From Bacteroidales bacterium (GTDB taxonomy: Bacteria > Bacteroidota > Bacteroidia > Bacteroidales > UBA932): a DNA stretch of 64,000 bases. Every line of letters begins with the position of its first letter. Position 1 is the stretch's first letter. The notes below the pieces were generated by a model that worked only from the letters and a program-made list of their open reading frames with translations, searched no databases and was not told the DNA's origin. The translations under genes were made by a program, and so were the position numbers. The stretch spans positions 124,001 through 188,000 of the forward strand of contig JAFQAT010000017.1 of NCBI GenBank assembly GCA_017399865.1. The letters are read 5' to 3'. Below, piece after piece: positions 40,702 to 49,140 of this stretch.

Positions 40702-42510
40702 ATGAAACTCCGATTCTTTTCAATTTTTGCTCTGGCAGGATTGCTGTTAAGCAGTTGCGCAGTAGAGGAGGTTCCAGTAACAGAACATACAATCCTCGCT
40801 GTAATGGAAGGTGACCAGACCCGTACTTCTGTCACCGATGGAGGTGTATTTTCCTGGTCTGCTGGTGACCAGGTGTGGCTTCAGACAACAAATGGAAGTG
40901 TTGTCGGAACCCTTTCATCGGGAGCCGGGACATCGCGTGCAAGTTTTTCCACAGGTGCGTTTATTGGCGATCTGACAGGCAAGGCGGTTTATCCATATAA
41001 TGCTTCTCACTCGATTTCAGGTGATGAACTTAGTTTCGTTCTGCCAGCCTCATATGATCTCGGCTCGAATCTCACAAACACCAATGCTGCGATGTATGGG
41101 GTCGATGTTGATGGAACCATCAGGTTCAATCATCTTGCCGGTGTTATGCGATTCAAGTTCAAGGATGTCCCTGCTGGTGTGAACAAGTTCACGATCACCC
41201 TCGACAAGAAGATCAACGGAACTTTCACGGCGGATCTTGCTGAGGAGTATCCTGTGATCGAGACATCATCGGCTTCGGCTGCCTCAGAGAAGACAATCAC
41301 ATTGAACTTCATCGCATTGACAGCAAAGTCTGACATCAGTATCTATGTCCCGCTTCCGATCGGAACATACAATTCTCTCGAACTCGGTCTCTACGATGAC
41401 GGCCAGGCAGTATGGACATATTCAAAGTCTGTCACCAACACAGTCAGCCGCAAGAGTCTGAAACTCATGCCAACTGTCGATATTGAGGGCGGTGTGGTTG
41501 ATCTCTCAGAGAATGGAACAGCAAACAGTTACATTGTCTCAAAGTCCGGCACTTACAAGTTCAGCACTGTCAAGGGCAACAGCAGCGAATCAGTGGGTGC
41601 AGTGTCATCTGCTGAAGTGCTTTGGGAAAGTTTCGGAACAGATGTGACTCCTAATGTGGGTGATCTTGTGAAGAATATTTCTTACAAGAATGGTGAAGTC
41701 ACATTCCAGACCGCCGACACCTTCACGAGGGGTAACGCTGTCATCGCAGCCAAGGATGCGTCAGGCGCCATCCTCTGGTCATGGCATATCTGGCTTACAG
41801 ACGAGCCTCAGGGTCAGGAGTATTACAACAACGCCGGCACAATGATGGACCGTAACCTCGGTGCGACAAGTGCAACTCCTGGTAACGTCGGTGCTTTGGG
41901 CCTTCTGTATCAGTGGGGTAGAAAGGATCCGTTCCTTGGTTCTTCAAGCATCAGCAGCGACATAGAAGCCAAGTCAACCGGAACCTGGCCGTCAGCGGTA
42001 TCTTCAAATTCAACAAACGGCACCATAGAGTACGCAACTGCCTACCCTACTACTTTCATTAAATATAATAGTAGTAATTACGATTGGTATTACACAGGTT
42101 CATCCACTACAGATAACACCCGTTGGACCACTTCTACAGCAACGAAGTCAATCTACGATCCATGTCCATCAGGTTGGCGTGTTCCGGATGGTGGCGACAA
42201 TGGTATATGGTCAAAGGCTCTTGGTCCAAGTTCAGATTTTGCTCAAAGTTCATTATATGACAGCACCAACGAGGGTATGAACTTCTCCGGCAAGTTTGGC
42301 TCAGATCAGACTATCTGGTATCCTGCTTCGGGTTTTCGCTGCGACTACGATGACGTCCTGGACAGTGTCGGTCGCGGCGGCGACTATTGGTCTGCCTCTC
42401 CTTTCAGCGACTTCGCGTACGACCTGTTCTTCAGCGACTATGACGACGTCATTCCGTCTAACTGCAGCTATCGCGCGTACGGTCTATCTGTCCGTTGTCT
42501 CCAAGAATAA
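40702..42510 (+). CDS. surface lipoprotein with hypervariable C-type-lectin-like domain (candidate DGR target)
   Basis: 602 residues with a lipobox at Cys19 (LLLSSC). The N-terminal part is fimbrillin-like (SWSAGDQVWL, KAVYPYNASHS, FNHLAGVMRFKF). The C-terminal ~240 residues are a FISUMP/CLec-like domain: MMDRNLGATSA, GLLYQWGRKDPF, YDPCPSGWRVPD, IWYPASGFR, YWSASPF and GLSVRCLQE. The last 55 codons before the end are almost all NNC/NNT with a single AA dinucleotide, as expected of a variable region made by adenine mutagenesis. The scaffold residues (YWSASP, GLSVRC) are kept. Likely a surface ligand-binding protein diversified by retrohoming; the reverse transcriptase is not in this window. Confidence 0.88.
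   Translation: MKLRFFSIFALAGLLLSSCAVEEVPVTEHTILAVMEGDQTRTSVTDGGVFSWSAGDQVWLQTTNGSVVGTLSSGAGTSRASFSTGAFIGDLTGKAVYPYNASHSISGDELSFVLPASYDLGSNLTNTNAAMYGVDVDGTIRFNHLAGVMRFKFKDVPAGVNKFTITLDKKINGTFTADLAEEYPVIETSSASAASEKTITLNFIALTAKSDISIYVPLPIGTYNSLELGLYDDGQAVWTYSKSVTNTVSRKSLKLMPTVDIEGGVVDLSENGTANSYIVSKSGTYKFSTVKGNSSESVGAVSSAEVLWESFGTDVTPNVGDLVKNISYKNGEVTFQTADTFTRGNAVIAAKDASGAILWSWHIWLTDEPQGQEYYNNAGTMMDRNLGATSATPGNVGALGLLYQWGRKDPFLGSSSISSDIEAKSTGTWPSAVSSNSTNGTIEYATAYPTTFIKYNSSNYDWYYTGSSTTDNTRWTTSTATKSIYDPCPSGWRVPDGGDNGIWSKALGPSSDFAQSSLYDSTNEGMNFSGKFGSDQTIWYPASGFRCDYDDVLDSVGRGGDYWSASPFSDFAYDLFFSDYDDVIPSNCSYRAYGLSVRCLQE
42334..42498 (+). other. candidate DGR variable repeat (VR)
   Basis: 55 codons inside the lectin-like domain. 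Runs such as TTC-AGC-GAC-TTC and GAC-TAT-GAC-GAC-GTC sit where Asn-rich AAC codons occur in DGR templates. Only one AAC remains. The bordering sequence is ordinary coding DNA. Confidence 0.7.
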
Positions 42511-42543
42511 CTCTTAATCAGAACATGCCTTTTGCGGACTTCT

Positions 42544-42562
42544 TCTCGCGCCCGGCGCGAGA
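42544..42562 (+). other. 8-bp hairpin downstream of the VR
   Basis: TCTCGCGC/GCGCGAGA with a 3-nt loop, 34 nt after the stop. DGR targets in phage BPP-1 and others carry a similar short cruciform just after the VR that is needed for efficient retrohoming. Confidence 0.6.
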
Positions 42563-42576
42563 GAGTCGGCGCAGAG

Positions 42577-42860
42577 ATCCCCGATCAGGTCGGGGATGAC
42601 TGCTGGACAGGCCCGGGATGACTGATGGATAAGTCGTGGATGACTGATGTACAGGTCGGGTATGACTGCTGTACAAGTCGGGGGTGACTGGCGGATAAGT
42701 CGGGGTGACGGTTGGATTTATGAGATTGCCGGTCGCAGCCGGCAATGACTGGTGGGCCGTCATGTTCGGCTGTTTCGTCATGATCGGCTGTTTCGTCATG
42801 ATCGGCTGTTTCGTCATGCTCGGTTGTCTGTTTCGTCATGCCCGGCTCCGACCGGGCATC
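42577..42860. repeat. REP-like palindromes with tandem arrays
   Basis: Palindromes at 42577-42597, 42724-42746 and 42838-42859. Between the first two lie six degenerate 22-bp tandem units (42585-42715), each ending in TCGGG-RTGACT-like sequence. Then three 18-bp units (42758-42811) and one 22-bp unit (to 42833), all beginning CGTCATG. This fills the 350-bp gap; no gene is seen. Confidence 0.8.
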
Positions 42861-42862
42861 TC

Positions 42863-43171
42863 TCATATTAGGTCAGGGTCATCAATAATACTATGTGACA
42901 AATCCTCCCATTGGGGATTCAAGGTGTCTACAAGTTGATTCTTCCATTCTCTTTTAAAGTGCTTCAGTTGTTTTTCTCTTGCGATTGCCTGTTCAATAGA
43001 CGGAAGTTGCTCGAAGTATACCAGTTTGTTGCAGTTGTATTTCGATGTGAAGACAGAGCCGTGGCCTTCAAAATGTTCTCTTGCTCGTCGTTTAAGTGAG
43101 TTGGTTATTCCGGTATAGAGGACCTTGTTGGTCTGGTTGGTCATGAAGTATATGTAGCCTTTCTTTTGCAT
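42863..43171 (-). CDS. GIY-YIG nuclease-domain protein (YhbQ/UPF0213-like)
   Basis: 102 residues from the ATG at 43171 (MQKKGYIYFM...); the longer frame to 43207 runs into a REP palindrome and is rejected. The family motif is GYIYFMT...VLYTGITNSLKRR, with the catalytic Arg in KRRAREH and Glu in SIEQAIAREKQLK. Small GIY-YIG proteins of this type are common in Bacteroidota; proposed roles are in DNA repair or restriction, and some travel with repeats. Both ends abut REP arrays. Confidence 0.85.
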   Translation of the reverse strand: MQKKGYIYFMTNQTNKVLYTGITNSLKRRAREHFEGHGSVFTSKYNCNKLVYFEQLPSIEQAIAREKQLKHFKREWKNQLVDTLNPQWEDLSHSIIDDPDLI

Positions 43172-43186
43172 GGTCTTTGGGTTTAG

Positions 43187-43359
43187 ATGCCCGATCAGGT
43201 CGGGCATGACGGATGGACAGAGATGACTGGTGGGTCGTCATGCCCGGTTGTTTGTTTCGTCATGCCCGGCTGTTTCGTCATGCCCGGCTGTTTTGTCATA
43301 CTCGGTTGTTTTGTCATACTCGGTTGTTTGTTTCGTCATGCCCGGCTCCGACCGGGCAT
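43187..43359. repeat. REP-like palindromes with tandem array
   Basis: Palindromes ATGCCCGA/TCGGGCAT (43187-43207) and ATGCCCGG/CCGGGCAT (43338-43359) enclose five 18-22-bp units beginning (C)GTCAT, similar to those at 42758. They lie between the GIY-YIG and transposase genes. Confidence 0.8.
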
Positions 43360-43408
43360 CTCTTAGGACTGCGCCTGTCCAATAAACGCCTTTCCTGTGA
43401 CGGGAAAC

Positions 43409-44341
43409 TTAAGGAAAGAGTTCTTCCAAGACAGACAGGTCCATCCGGAGCATTCTTCTGAGTTGTTGGTTGGTGGCGTTGTAGCCAAAGTGCATATGGC
43501 GGGCGGTGTCGATCTTTTGTTGGGCGCTGAGTTGAGATGGCGACTTGATTGAGTACTCTTTGCTGATGTGTGAACATATGACCGAGTAGAGTTCTTCGTC
43601 GGTCAGGAAGATGGAGTCTTTCAGCCTTGATGCGATCTGACTGAATGCTTCTGCATTGCGGGTGAGTGAATTGAAGTAGCTTCGTGCATCCCTGAACATG
43701 CTTTCTCCGAGTTTGATGTCGCAGAAAGAAGGGATGAATGGTATGGAGTCGATTACTTTTAAATCCTTGAATGGTGCTATTTTCTTTGTATGTAGCAGGG
43801 CCCGTTGGGTCAGGATCGGCAATTCTCCTAATGGTGTGGTTGTCAGGTGCTTCAGCCAGGGACAGAAATATGCACAGCCTCCGCCCCATGGGTATGAGTC
43901 AGGAGTATATGACGGGTTGGATACAAATGCATTTCGATTGGCGTATATGATTTCGTTGCGTAGTGCCTGGAGGCTTTCAATAGGAAGGATGTCCATTTTA
44001 AACTTACTCCAGTCGATGACACGTTGTCTTTTGGGGAACGCCTGTCTGAGTCTCGCTGCAAACAGATCAAATGCTTTAATGCATTCCTCCCGTTGCCCGG
44101 CCAAGATAAGGTGGACGTGATTGCCCATCAATTCAAAGGTGAGTGCTCGCACGGGTTTGCACAGGTGCAGTGCCGAAGCAAGGCACCACATTCCTACTAT
44201 AAAGTCCTCTTCACAGCAGAAGATGTTCTGCATCTTTGTTCCGTCAGTATACACATGCCAATACGGACCGTTCGCGATAAAGATACTTTCGCAAATTCTC
44301 TCCTTCTCTGAAAAACTCAGAGCACTAAAATCCTTCTTCAT
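43409..44341 (-). CDS. Y1/REP-associated tyrosine transposase (RAYT-like)
   Basis: 310 residues. It carries the HUH motif GNHVHLIL after LTFELM, and a candidate catalytic Tyr in RNEIIYANRNAF, followed by SYPWGGG, the usual Y1_Tnp order. The C-terminal extension is helical. RAYTs are single-copy, domesticated relatives of IS200/IS605 transposases that mobilise REP palindromes by single-strand DNA cleavage. Several REP palindromes within 3 kb fit that role. The gene is intact. Confidence 0.85.
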   Translation of the reverse strand: MKKDFSALSFSEKERICESIFIANGPYWHVYTDGTKMQNIFCCEEDFIVGMWCLASALHLCKPVRALTFELMGNHVHLILAGQREECIKAFDLFAARLRQAFPKRQRVIDWSKFKMDILPIESLQALRNEIIYANRNAFVSNPSYTPDSYPWGGGCAYFCPWLKHLTTTPLGELPILTQRALLHTKKIAPFKDLKVIDSIPFIPSFCDIKLGESMFRDARSYFNSLTRNAEAFSQIASRLKDSIFLTDEELYSVICSHISKEYSIKSPSQLSAQQKIDTARHMHFGYNATNQQLRRMLRMDLSVLEELFP

Positions 44342-44511
44342 AAATACCTATATTTTAATCATCATTAAATTCTATTGGTTGGCCAGAATAATGGCCCTTT
44401 TCTTGGACGCGGGCTGGCCTCGATCTTCGCCTGCCAGAAAATAGCCCGAATTTCTGGCCACCATTCAGACATCGTCCTCGATGGCCGGAAATCAATCTCC
44501 GCACACTATCT

Positions 44512-45324
44512 TTATCTTCCTCCCACAAATCCCAGCGTGGCGACGCTGATCCTCACGGACGGCGGGAAGACCGTCCGCAGAGCCGTGAAGCAGGCCATCA
44601 AAGTAGAACCGGTAGTGAAGACATCGTCGATCAGGAGCAGATGCCTGATTCCGTTTTCTGAGGCGATGCCTGCAAGGGATGGGATGGAGACGAATGCTTC
44701 CGCCACATTCTTTCTTTTGTCTTCCACGTTCATCTTTGTCTGCGTTACTGTACGCTTTCTACGTTTGAGAAGGTCCGTTCTCATCGGTACCCCAAGCACC
44801 TCTGCCACGGCTCCTGCAATCACTTCCGCCTGATTATAGCCTCGTTTCCACTTCCTGGTCCAGTGCAGTGGCACAGGAACGACCATGTCCACATCTTCAA
44901 ACAGTTCCGAAGATGCCAGACGGTTTCCAAGCATGCGCCCGAAGTAACGTCCTGCCCGGATGTTGCCGTGATATTTGATCTGGTAGGGGATGAGTCTGTA
45001 TTGTGCTTCGCTGTGGTAGAAGAACAGTGCCGAAGCGTATGCATAATGCTCGTGGCGGGAGTCTTCAGCAGCGTCAGAAGTGTTTGTCGCACAGTCATTC
45101 CCAGGAGAGCCTCCTTCTTCCAGCGTCTTCTGTATTACTTCGTTGAATTTATCCGCCATAGGATTATGGCTCATGGTCCAGAAATATGTCTGCGGCAGAT
45201 CTGCCAGACACTCGAGGCAAAGATGCTTCTCTTCCAGGAGAAGCCTTTGCCCGCATGTGATGCACTGTCGGGGAAGCAGTATCTCTCCAGCCGCGCGCAG
45301 TCCCCTCAAAACTATCCCTTTCAT
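44512..45324 (-). CDS. comF: ComF family phosphoribosyltransferase-like protein
   Basis: 270 residues from the ATG at 45324 (MKGIVLRGLRAAGEIL). An N-terminal zinc-finger-like CITCGQ...CLECL is followed by a type I PRTase fold with the PRPP loop LLLIDDVFTTGST. ComF proteins are needed for DNA uptake in competent bacteria and, in others, for DNA import or repair; in Bacteroidota the exact role is unclear. Codons upstream of 45324 are rejected because the conserved family start is there. The last 35 codons are duplicated as a broken fragment at 40253. The 44342-44511 interval holds only an inverted TTGGCCAGAA-type repeat. Confidence 0.9.
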   Translation of the reverse strand: MKGIVLRGLRAAGEILLPRQCITCGQRLLLEEKHLCLECLADLPQTYFWTMSHNPMADKFNEVIQKTLEEGGSPGNDCATNTSDAAEDSRHEHYAYASALFFYHSEAQYRLIPYQIKYHGNIRAGRYFGRMLGNRLASSELFEDVDMVVPVPLHWTRKWKRGYNQAEVIAGAVAEVLGVPMRTDLLKRRKRTVTQTKMNVEDKRKNVAEAFVSIPSLAGIASENGIRHLLLIDDVFTTGSTLMACFTALRTVFPPSVRISVATLGFVGGR

Positions 45325-45463
45325 AGCATAATGAATTTGCTGTTTCAAAGTAATGTAAAAATCTTCGGAATAGCAACGGAAAACGGCCCGAAGATTCACA
45401 TCTGCAGGCCGCTTGGTTTAGGTTTTGTAATTTACGATTGTGTGTATGGTTAAGAAATAATTA

Positions 45464-46210
45464 TCAGCAGTTCATTCCTCCGCAGCAGCTGACCACCTGT
45501 CCGGTCACATAGGCTGAAAGGTCGCTTGCCAGGAAGACGGCTACATTTGCCACATCTTCGGGCTTTCCGGCCCTTCTGAGAGGAATCTGTTTTTCCCATT
45601 CAGTCTTTACGTTTTCAGGAAGGGCGCCGGTCATGTCTGTCTCAATGAATCCCGGAGCGATGCAGTTCGCCCTGATTCCGCGGGGTCCCATTTCCTTTGC
45701 CATGGACTTTGCCAGTCCGATGAGTCCTGCCTTTGATGCCGAATAGTTGCACTGTCCGGCGTTGCCTGCCATGCCCACGACTGACGACATGTTGATGATA
45801 CTTCCGCATCTCTGCCTTGCCATGACAGGCGTGCATGCATGTATGAAGTTGAATGCGGACTTGAGGTTCGTTCCGATCACCGCATCCCACTGCGCCTCGT
45901 CCATCCTCATCATCAATCCGTCCTTTGTTATACCAGCGTTGTTTACAAGTACGTCAATACGCCCGAACGCTGACTTCACTTCTTCAACAACCCTGTGGGC
46001 ATCTTCAAATGAAGCTGCATCCGAGGCGAATGCCATCGCTTTCACTCCGGTTGCTTCAAGTTCTGCGACAAGCGATTGTGCTGCCTCGTGCTGCGATCTG
46101 TATGTGAATGCCACATCAGCACCTTCGGCTGCAAACTTCAAGGCAATAGCTCTTCCTATTCCTCGTGTCGCTCCTGTAACAAGAGCAGTCTTTCCATCAA
46201 GAAGTCCCAT
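45464..46210 (-). CDS. fabG: 3-oxoacyl-[ACP] reductase
   Basis: 248 residues from the ATG at 46210 (MGLLDGKTALVTGATRGIGRA). A classical short-chain dehydrogenase: TGxxxGIG cofactor loop, NNAG, catalytic Ser in NMSSVVG, YSASKAG (Tyr-x-x-x-Lys), and IAPGFIETDM. It uses NADPH to reduce 3-oxoacyl-ACP in fatty-acid elongation. Length and motifs are standard. The start at 46261 is rejected because it adds a non-conserved tail. It is monocistronic and divergent from ahcY. Confidence 0.95.
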   Translation of the reverse strand: MGLLDGKTALVTGATRGIGRAIALKFAAEGADVAFTYRSQHEAAQSLVAELEATGVKAMAFASDAASFEDAHRVVEEVKSAFGRIDVLVNNAGITKDGLMMRMDEAQWDAVIGTNLKSAFNFIHACTPVMARQRCGSIINMSSVVGMAGNAGQCNYSASKAGLIGLAKSMAKEMGPRGIRANCIAPGFIETDMTGALPENVKTEWEKQIPLRRAGKPEDVANVAVFLASDLSAYVTGQVVSCCGGMNC

Positions 46211-46333
46211 GACGTTCAAGTTTGTTTCTACAAAAATACCCAGTTGCAATCTAATTGCCAAATGATTTCAGCCGGATGTCGTTAAAAACCGGCTAATGTG
46301 GCAAAAAGTACTATACAGTGGTCAAAAAATCCC

Positions 46334-46341
46334 TATCTTTG
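46334..46341 (+). promoter_or_regulatory. -7 promoter element of ahcY
   Basis: TATCTTTG, an exact TAnnTTTG box, 34 bp before the ATG. It supports the start at 46376 over 46298, which lies upstream of it. Confidence 0.65.
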
Positions 46342-46375
46342 TCCGCATATTAACGAAACAAACAGAAAAAGTATC

Positions 46376-47629
46376 ATGGCAAGCGAAATAAGAAATCAGG
46401 AACTTTGGCAGGAAGGACGTTTGAAGATAGATTGGGTAAGGCATCACATGCCGCTTCTTAACGGACTTGAGGAAGAGTTCAGACAGACCCTTCCGTTCAA
46501 GGGAAAGAAGGTGGCTCTTTCCGTACATCTCGAGGCAAAGACAGCATATCTGTGCGAAGTGCTCGCAGCAGGTGGAGCGGAAATGTATGTGACAGGAAGC
46601 AATCCGCTTTCGACCCAGGACGATGTGGCCGCAGCCCTTGTGCAGGCGGGACTGAATGTCTTCGCATGGTATGATGCCACGCCGGAAGAGTATGAGGCTC
46701 ATATCCGCAGGGTGCTGGAGGTCGGTCCGCATATCATTATCGACGACGGCGGAGACCTCGTGAACCTTATGCATACCGAGTATACGGACCTCATTCCGAA
46801 CGTTATAGGAGGATGTGAGGAGACCACGACAGGTATCCTTCGTCTTGTGCAGCTGAACAAGGCAAAGTCGCTGAAGTTCCCGATGATGCTTGTGAACAAT
46901 GCGGACTGCAAGCATCTCTTCGACAACCGTTACGGCACAGGCCAGTCGGTATGGGACGGAATAAACCGCACGACAAACCTCATTGTCGCAGGAAAGAATG
47001 TGGTGGTTGCAGGTTACGGCTGGTGCGGAAAGGGAGTTGCCATGCGTGCCAAGGGACTCGGCGCCGAGGTGATCGTGACCGAAGTCGATCCTATCAAGGC
47101 GATGGAGGCGGTCATGGACGGCTTCAAGGTGATGAAGATGGAACAGGCTGCCCGCATAGGTGATATATTCGTGACCGTGACAGGCTGTGATGCAGTCATA
47201 GTGAAGGAACATTTCCTCAACATGAAGGATGGGGCAATCTGCTGCAACGCAGGCCACTTCGATTGCGAAGTGGACGTTGCAGGACTTCGTGAGATAGCTC
47301 TCGAGGTCAAGCCTGCAAGAAAGAACATAATAGGTTACACGCTGGAAAACGGAAACAGGATATACGTCATAGCCGAAGGCCGCCTCGTGAACCTCGCGGC
47401 CGGCGACGGACATCCGGCTGAAATCATGGACATGTCCTTCGCAATCCAGGCCCTCAGCGCAAAATATCTTGTCGAGAATGCCGGAAACATATCCCGCGAA
47501 CCTGGATGCATGGTCCATGATGTCCCTCTGGCGATCGATCAGGAAGTTGCCCGCCGCAAGCTCTCATACTGGGGCTGCGAGATCGATACCCTGACCCCAG
47601 AGCAGCACCGCTACCTTTTCGGAGAATAA
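46376..47629 (+). CDS. ahcY: adenosylhomocysteinase
   Basis: 417 residues from the ATG at 46376. It hydrolyses S-adenosylhomocysteine to adenosine and homocysteine, keeping methylation cycles running. Motifs: CEETTTGILR, MMLVNNADCKHLFDNRYGTGQSV substrate lid, NAD-binding VVAGYGWCGKGVA, and the C-terminal LNLAAGDGHPAE-like VNLAAGDGHPAE. It lacks the ~40-residue insertion of many bacterial enzymes and resembles the shorter archaeal-type form. The large opposite-strand reading frame (46322-47518) is a shadow. Confidence 0.95.
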   Translation: MASEIRNQELWQEGRLKIDWVRHHMPLLNGLEEEFRQTLPFKGKKVALSVHLEAKTAYLCEVLAAGGAEMYVTGSNPLSTQDDVAAALVQAGLNVFAWYDATPEEYEAHIRRVLEVGPHIIIDDGGDLVNLMHTEYTDLIPNVIGGCEETTTGILRLVQLNKAKSLKFPMMLVNNADCKHLFDNRYGTGQSVWDGINRTTNLIVAGKNVVVAGYGWCGKGVAMRAKGLGAEVIVTEVDPIKAMEAVMDGFKVMKMEQAARIGDIFVTVTGCDAVIVKEHFLNMKDGAICCNAGHFDCEVDVAGLREIALEVKPARKNIIGYTLENGNRIYVIAEGRLVNLAAGDGHPAEIMDMSFAIQALSAKYLVENAGNISREPGCMVHDVPLAIDQEVARRKLSYWGCEIDTLTPEQHRYLFGE

Positions 47630-47633
47630 CCTG

Positions 47634-49139
47634 TTAGAAATACTTCCTCTCGTTACGGTCGAGGGCGATGAAGATGAAGAGCAAGGCGGTGAATCCCCAC
47701 AGGGATGAGCCGCCGTAGCTTATGAATGGCAGAGGTATGCCGATGACCGGCATCAGACCTATGGTCATGCCGATGTTTATGAAAAGGTGCATGAATATGC
47801 AGCATGCCACGCAGTATCCGTAAATGCGTGTGAATGCCTCCCTGCTCCGTTCGGCATCCTTGACTATCCTCCACATCAGGAACACGTACAGAAGGATGAC
47901 GAATGTGCATCCTATGAATCCCCATTCCTCTCCGATGGTGCAGAATATGAAGTCTGTGCTCTGTTCCGGCACGAATCCGTATGTTGTCTGGGTTCCGTTA
48001 AGATATCCCTTTCCTGACAGGCCTCCTGATCCGATGGCGATCATGGACTGGTTGACGTTATATCCTACTCCGGAAGGATCTTCCTTCATGCCCAGAAGGA
48101 CTTCTATCCTCTTTCTCTGGTGGTCCTGAAGCACGTCGTTGAACAGGAAGTCGACAGAGAAGACAAGGACTATTCCGGCCAGGGCGGATATGATGGCCAG
48201 ATGGGTGAAGGTGTTCCTTTCTCTGAAAGCCTGATATGCCACGAAAGGAATGGCTGCAATGATGAGACCCAGCAATATGTAGAGCGGCTTTATCTTCGAA
48301 ATGAACGACGGATCTTCGGCTGCGATCTCTTCTGCAATGACTGCGTCGGCAGGTGCTGCAGTGGCCGCGATGGCCTCCATGATGTCAGGTACGAATGCAA
48401 ACAATATTATCACCGGCACACATATGATGAGCCACCATCTGAACCTGCCGGAATACAGGCATATGCACAGCGACGCCACTCCGGCCAGCACAAGGACCGC
48501 CACGTAAGGCGATGCCGTAAGGGTGAGGATGAACAGCAGGATCGCCATGCCTACTATGAAGATAAGCCACCCTGAAAGTCCTTCCCTGTAAAGCATGAAT
48601 ATGAATCCGACATATACCAGGGCCGAGCCGGTCTCGCTCTGACCGATGATGATCATCATCGGAATGAGGATGATGGCTGCCGTGATTATGAAGTCCTTCC
48701 ATCTTCCGATCCTGTAGCCCAGCTGGCTCATCACTGCCGCCAGCATCAGGGACGTGGATATCTTGGATATCTCTGCCGGCTGGAATCTTACCGGTCCGAA
48801 TTCGAACCATGAGCGCGATCCCTTGACTTCGATTCCCAGAAAAATGACGGCGACAAGCAGGAATATGACGAAAACATATATCGGCAATGCTGCGCTTTCA
48901 TATATCCGGGGCGGTATTACGAAGAGGATGAATACCGCTATGACAAGGGCTGTGGACATCCATACGAACTGTTTTCCGCTTCGGCTTGCGAAATCGAATA
49001 TGGACGACGGCTCGGAAGCATGTACGGAGGCATAGATGTTCGCCCATCCGATGAGGATGAGTATCAGCCAGCAGAAGACCAGACTCCAGTCAATGGTCTT
49101 CGCGATGCCTCTGTTCCTGTATCCTCCTGCGCTTCTCAT
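47634..49139 (-). CDS. rodA: rod-shape SEDS peptidoglycan polymerase RodA
   Basis: 501 residues with about ten membrane helices. SEDS hallmarks: GSRSWFEFGPVRFQPAEISK, GLIIAAIP, and the late GLSGKGYLNGTQT...VPEQSTDFIFCTIGEEWGFIG and PFISYGGSS. RodA polymerises glycan strands from lipid II in the elongasome together with PBP2, whose gene ends 1 bp before its start. A hydrophilic insertion around residues 255-285 (AAPADAVIAEEIAAEDPS) is a loop extension. It is the last gene of mreBCD-mrdA-rodA. Confidence 0.95.
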   Translation of the reverse strand: MRSAGGYRNRGIAKTIDWSLVFCWLILILIGWANIYASVHASEPSSIFDFASRSGKQFVWMSTALVIAVFILFVIPPRIYESAALPIYVFVIFLLVAVIFLGIEVKGSRSWFEFGPVRFQPAEISKISTSLMLAAVMSQLGYRIGRWKDFIITAAIILIPMMIIIGQSETGSALVYVGFIFMLYREGLSGWLIFIVGMAILLFILTLTASPYVAVLVLAGVASLCICLYSGRFRWWLIICVPVIILFAFVPDIMEAIAATAAPADAVIAEEIAAEDPSFISKIKPLYILLGLIIAAIPFVAYQAFRERNTFTHLAIISALAGIVLVFSVDFLFNDVLQDHQRKRIEVLLGMKEDPSGVGYNVNQSMIAIGSGGLSGKGYLNGTQTTYGFVPEQSTDFIFCTIGEEWGFIGCTFVILLYVFLMWRIVKDAERSREAFTRIYGYCVACCIFMHLFINIGMTIGLMPVIGIPLPFISYGGSSLWGFTALLFIFIALDRNERKYF

Positions 49140-49140
49140 C

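Noticed and set aside
42585-43359. Possible CRISPR array
   Set aside because: Units are contiguous with no spacers, degenerate and of two lengths; no cas genes. They are REP-derived tandem repeats.
43314-43889. 191-residue minus-strand ORF
   Set aside because: Overlaps the RAYT gene and a REP array in another frame; low-complexity, no family.
40702-44341. A local DGR reverse transcriptase or template repeat
   Set aside because: No ORF with RT motifs and no AAC-rich near-copy of the variable region could be found in the window.
46322-47518. 398-residue minus-strand ORF opposite ahcY
   Set aside because: It mirrors the codons of a clear ahcY gene, is rich in Cys/His as antisense frames often are, and has no recognisable family.
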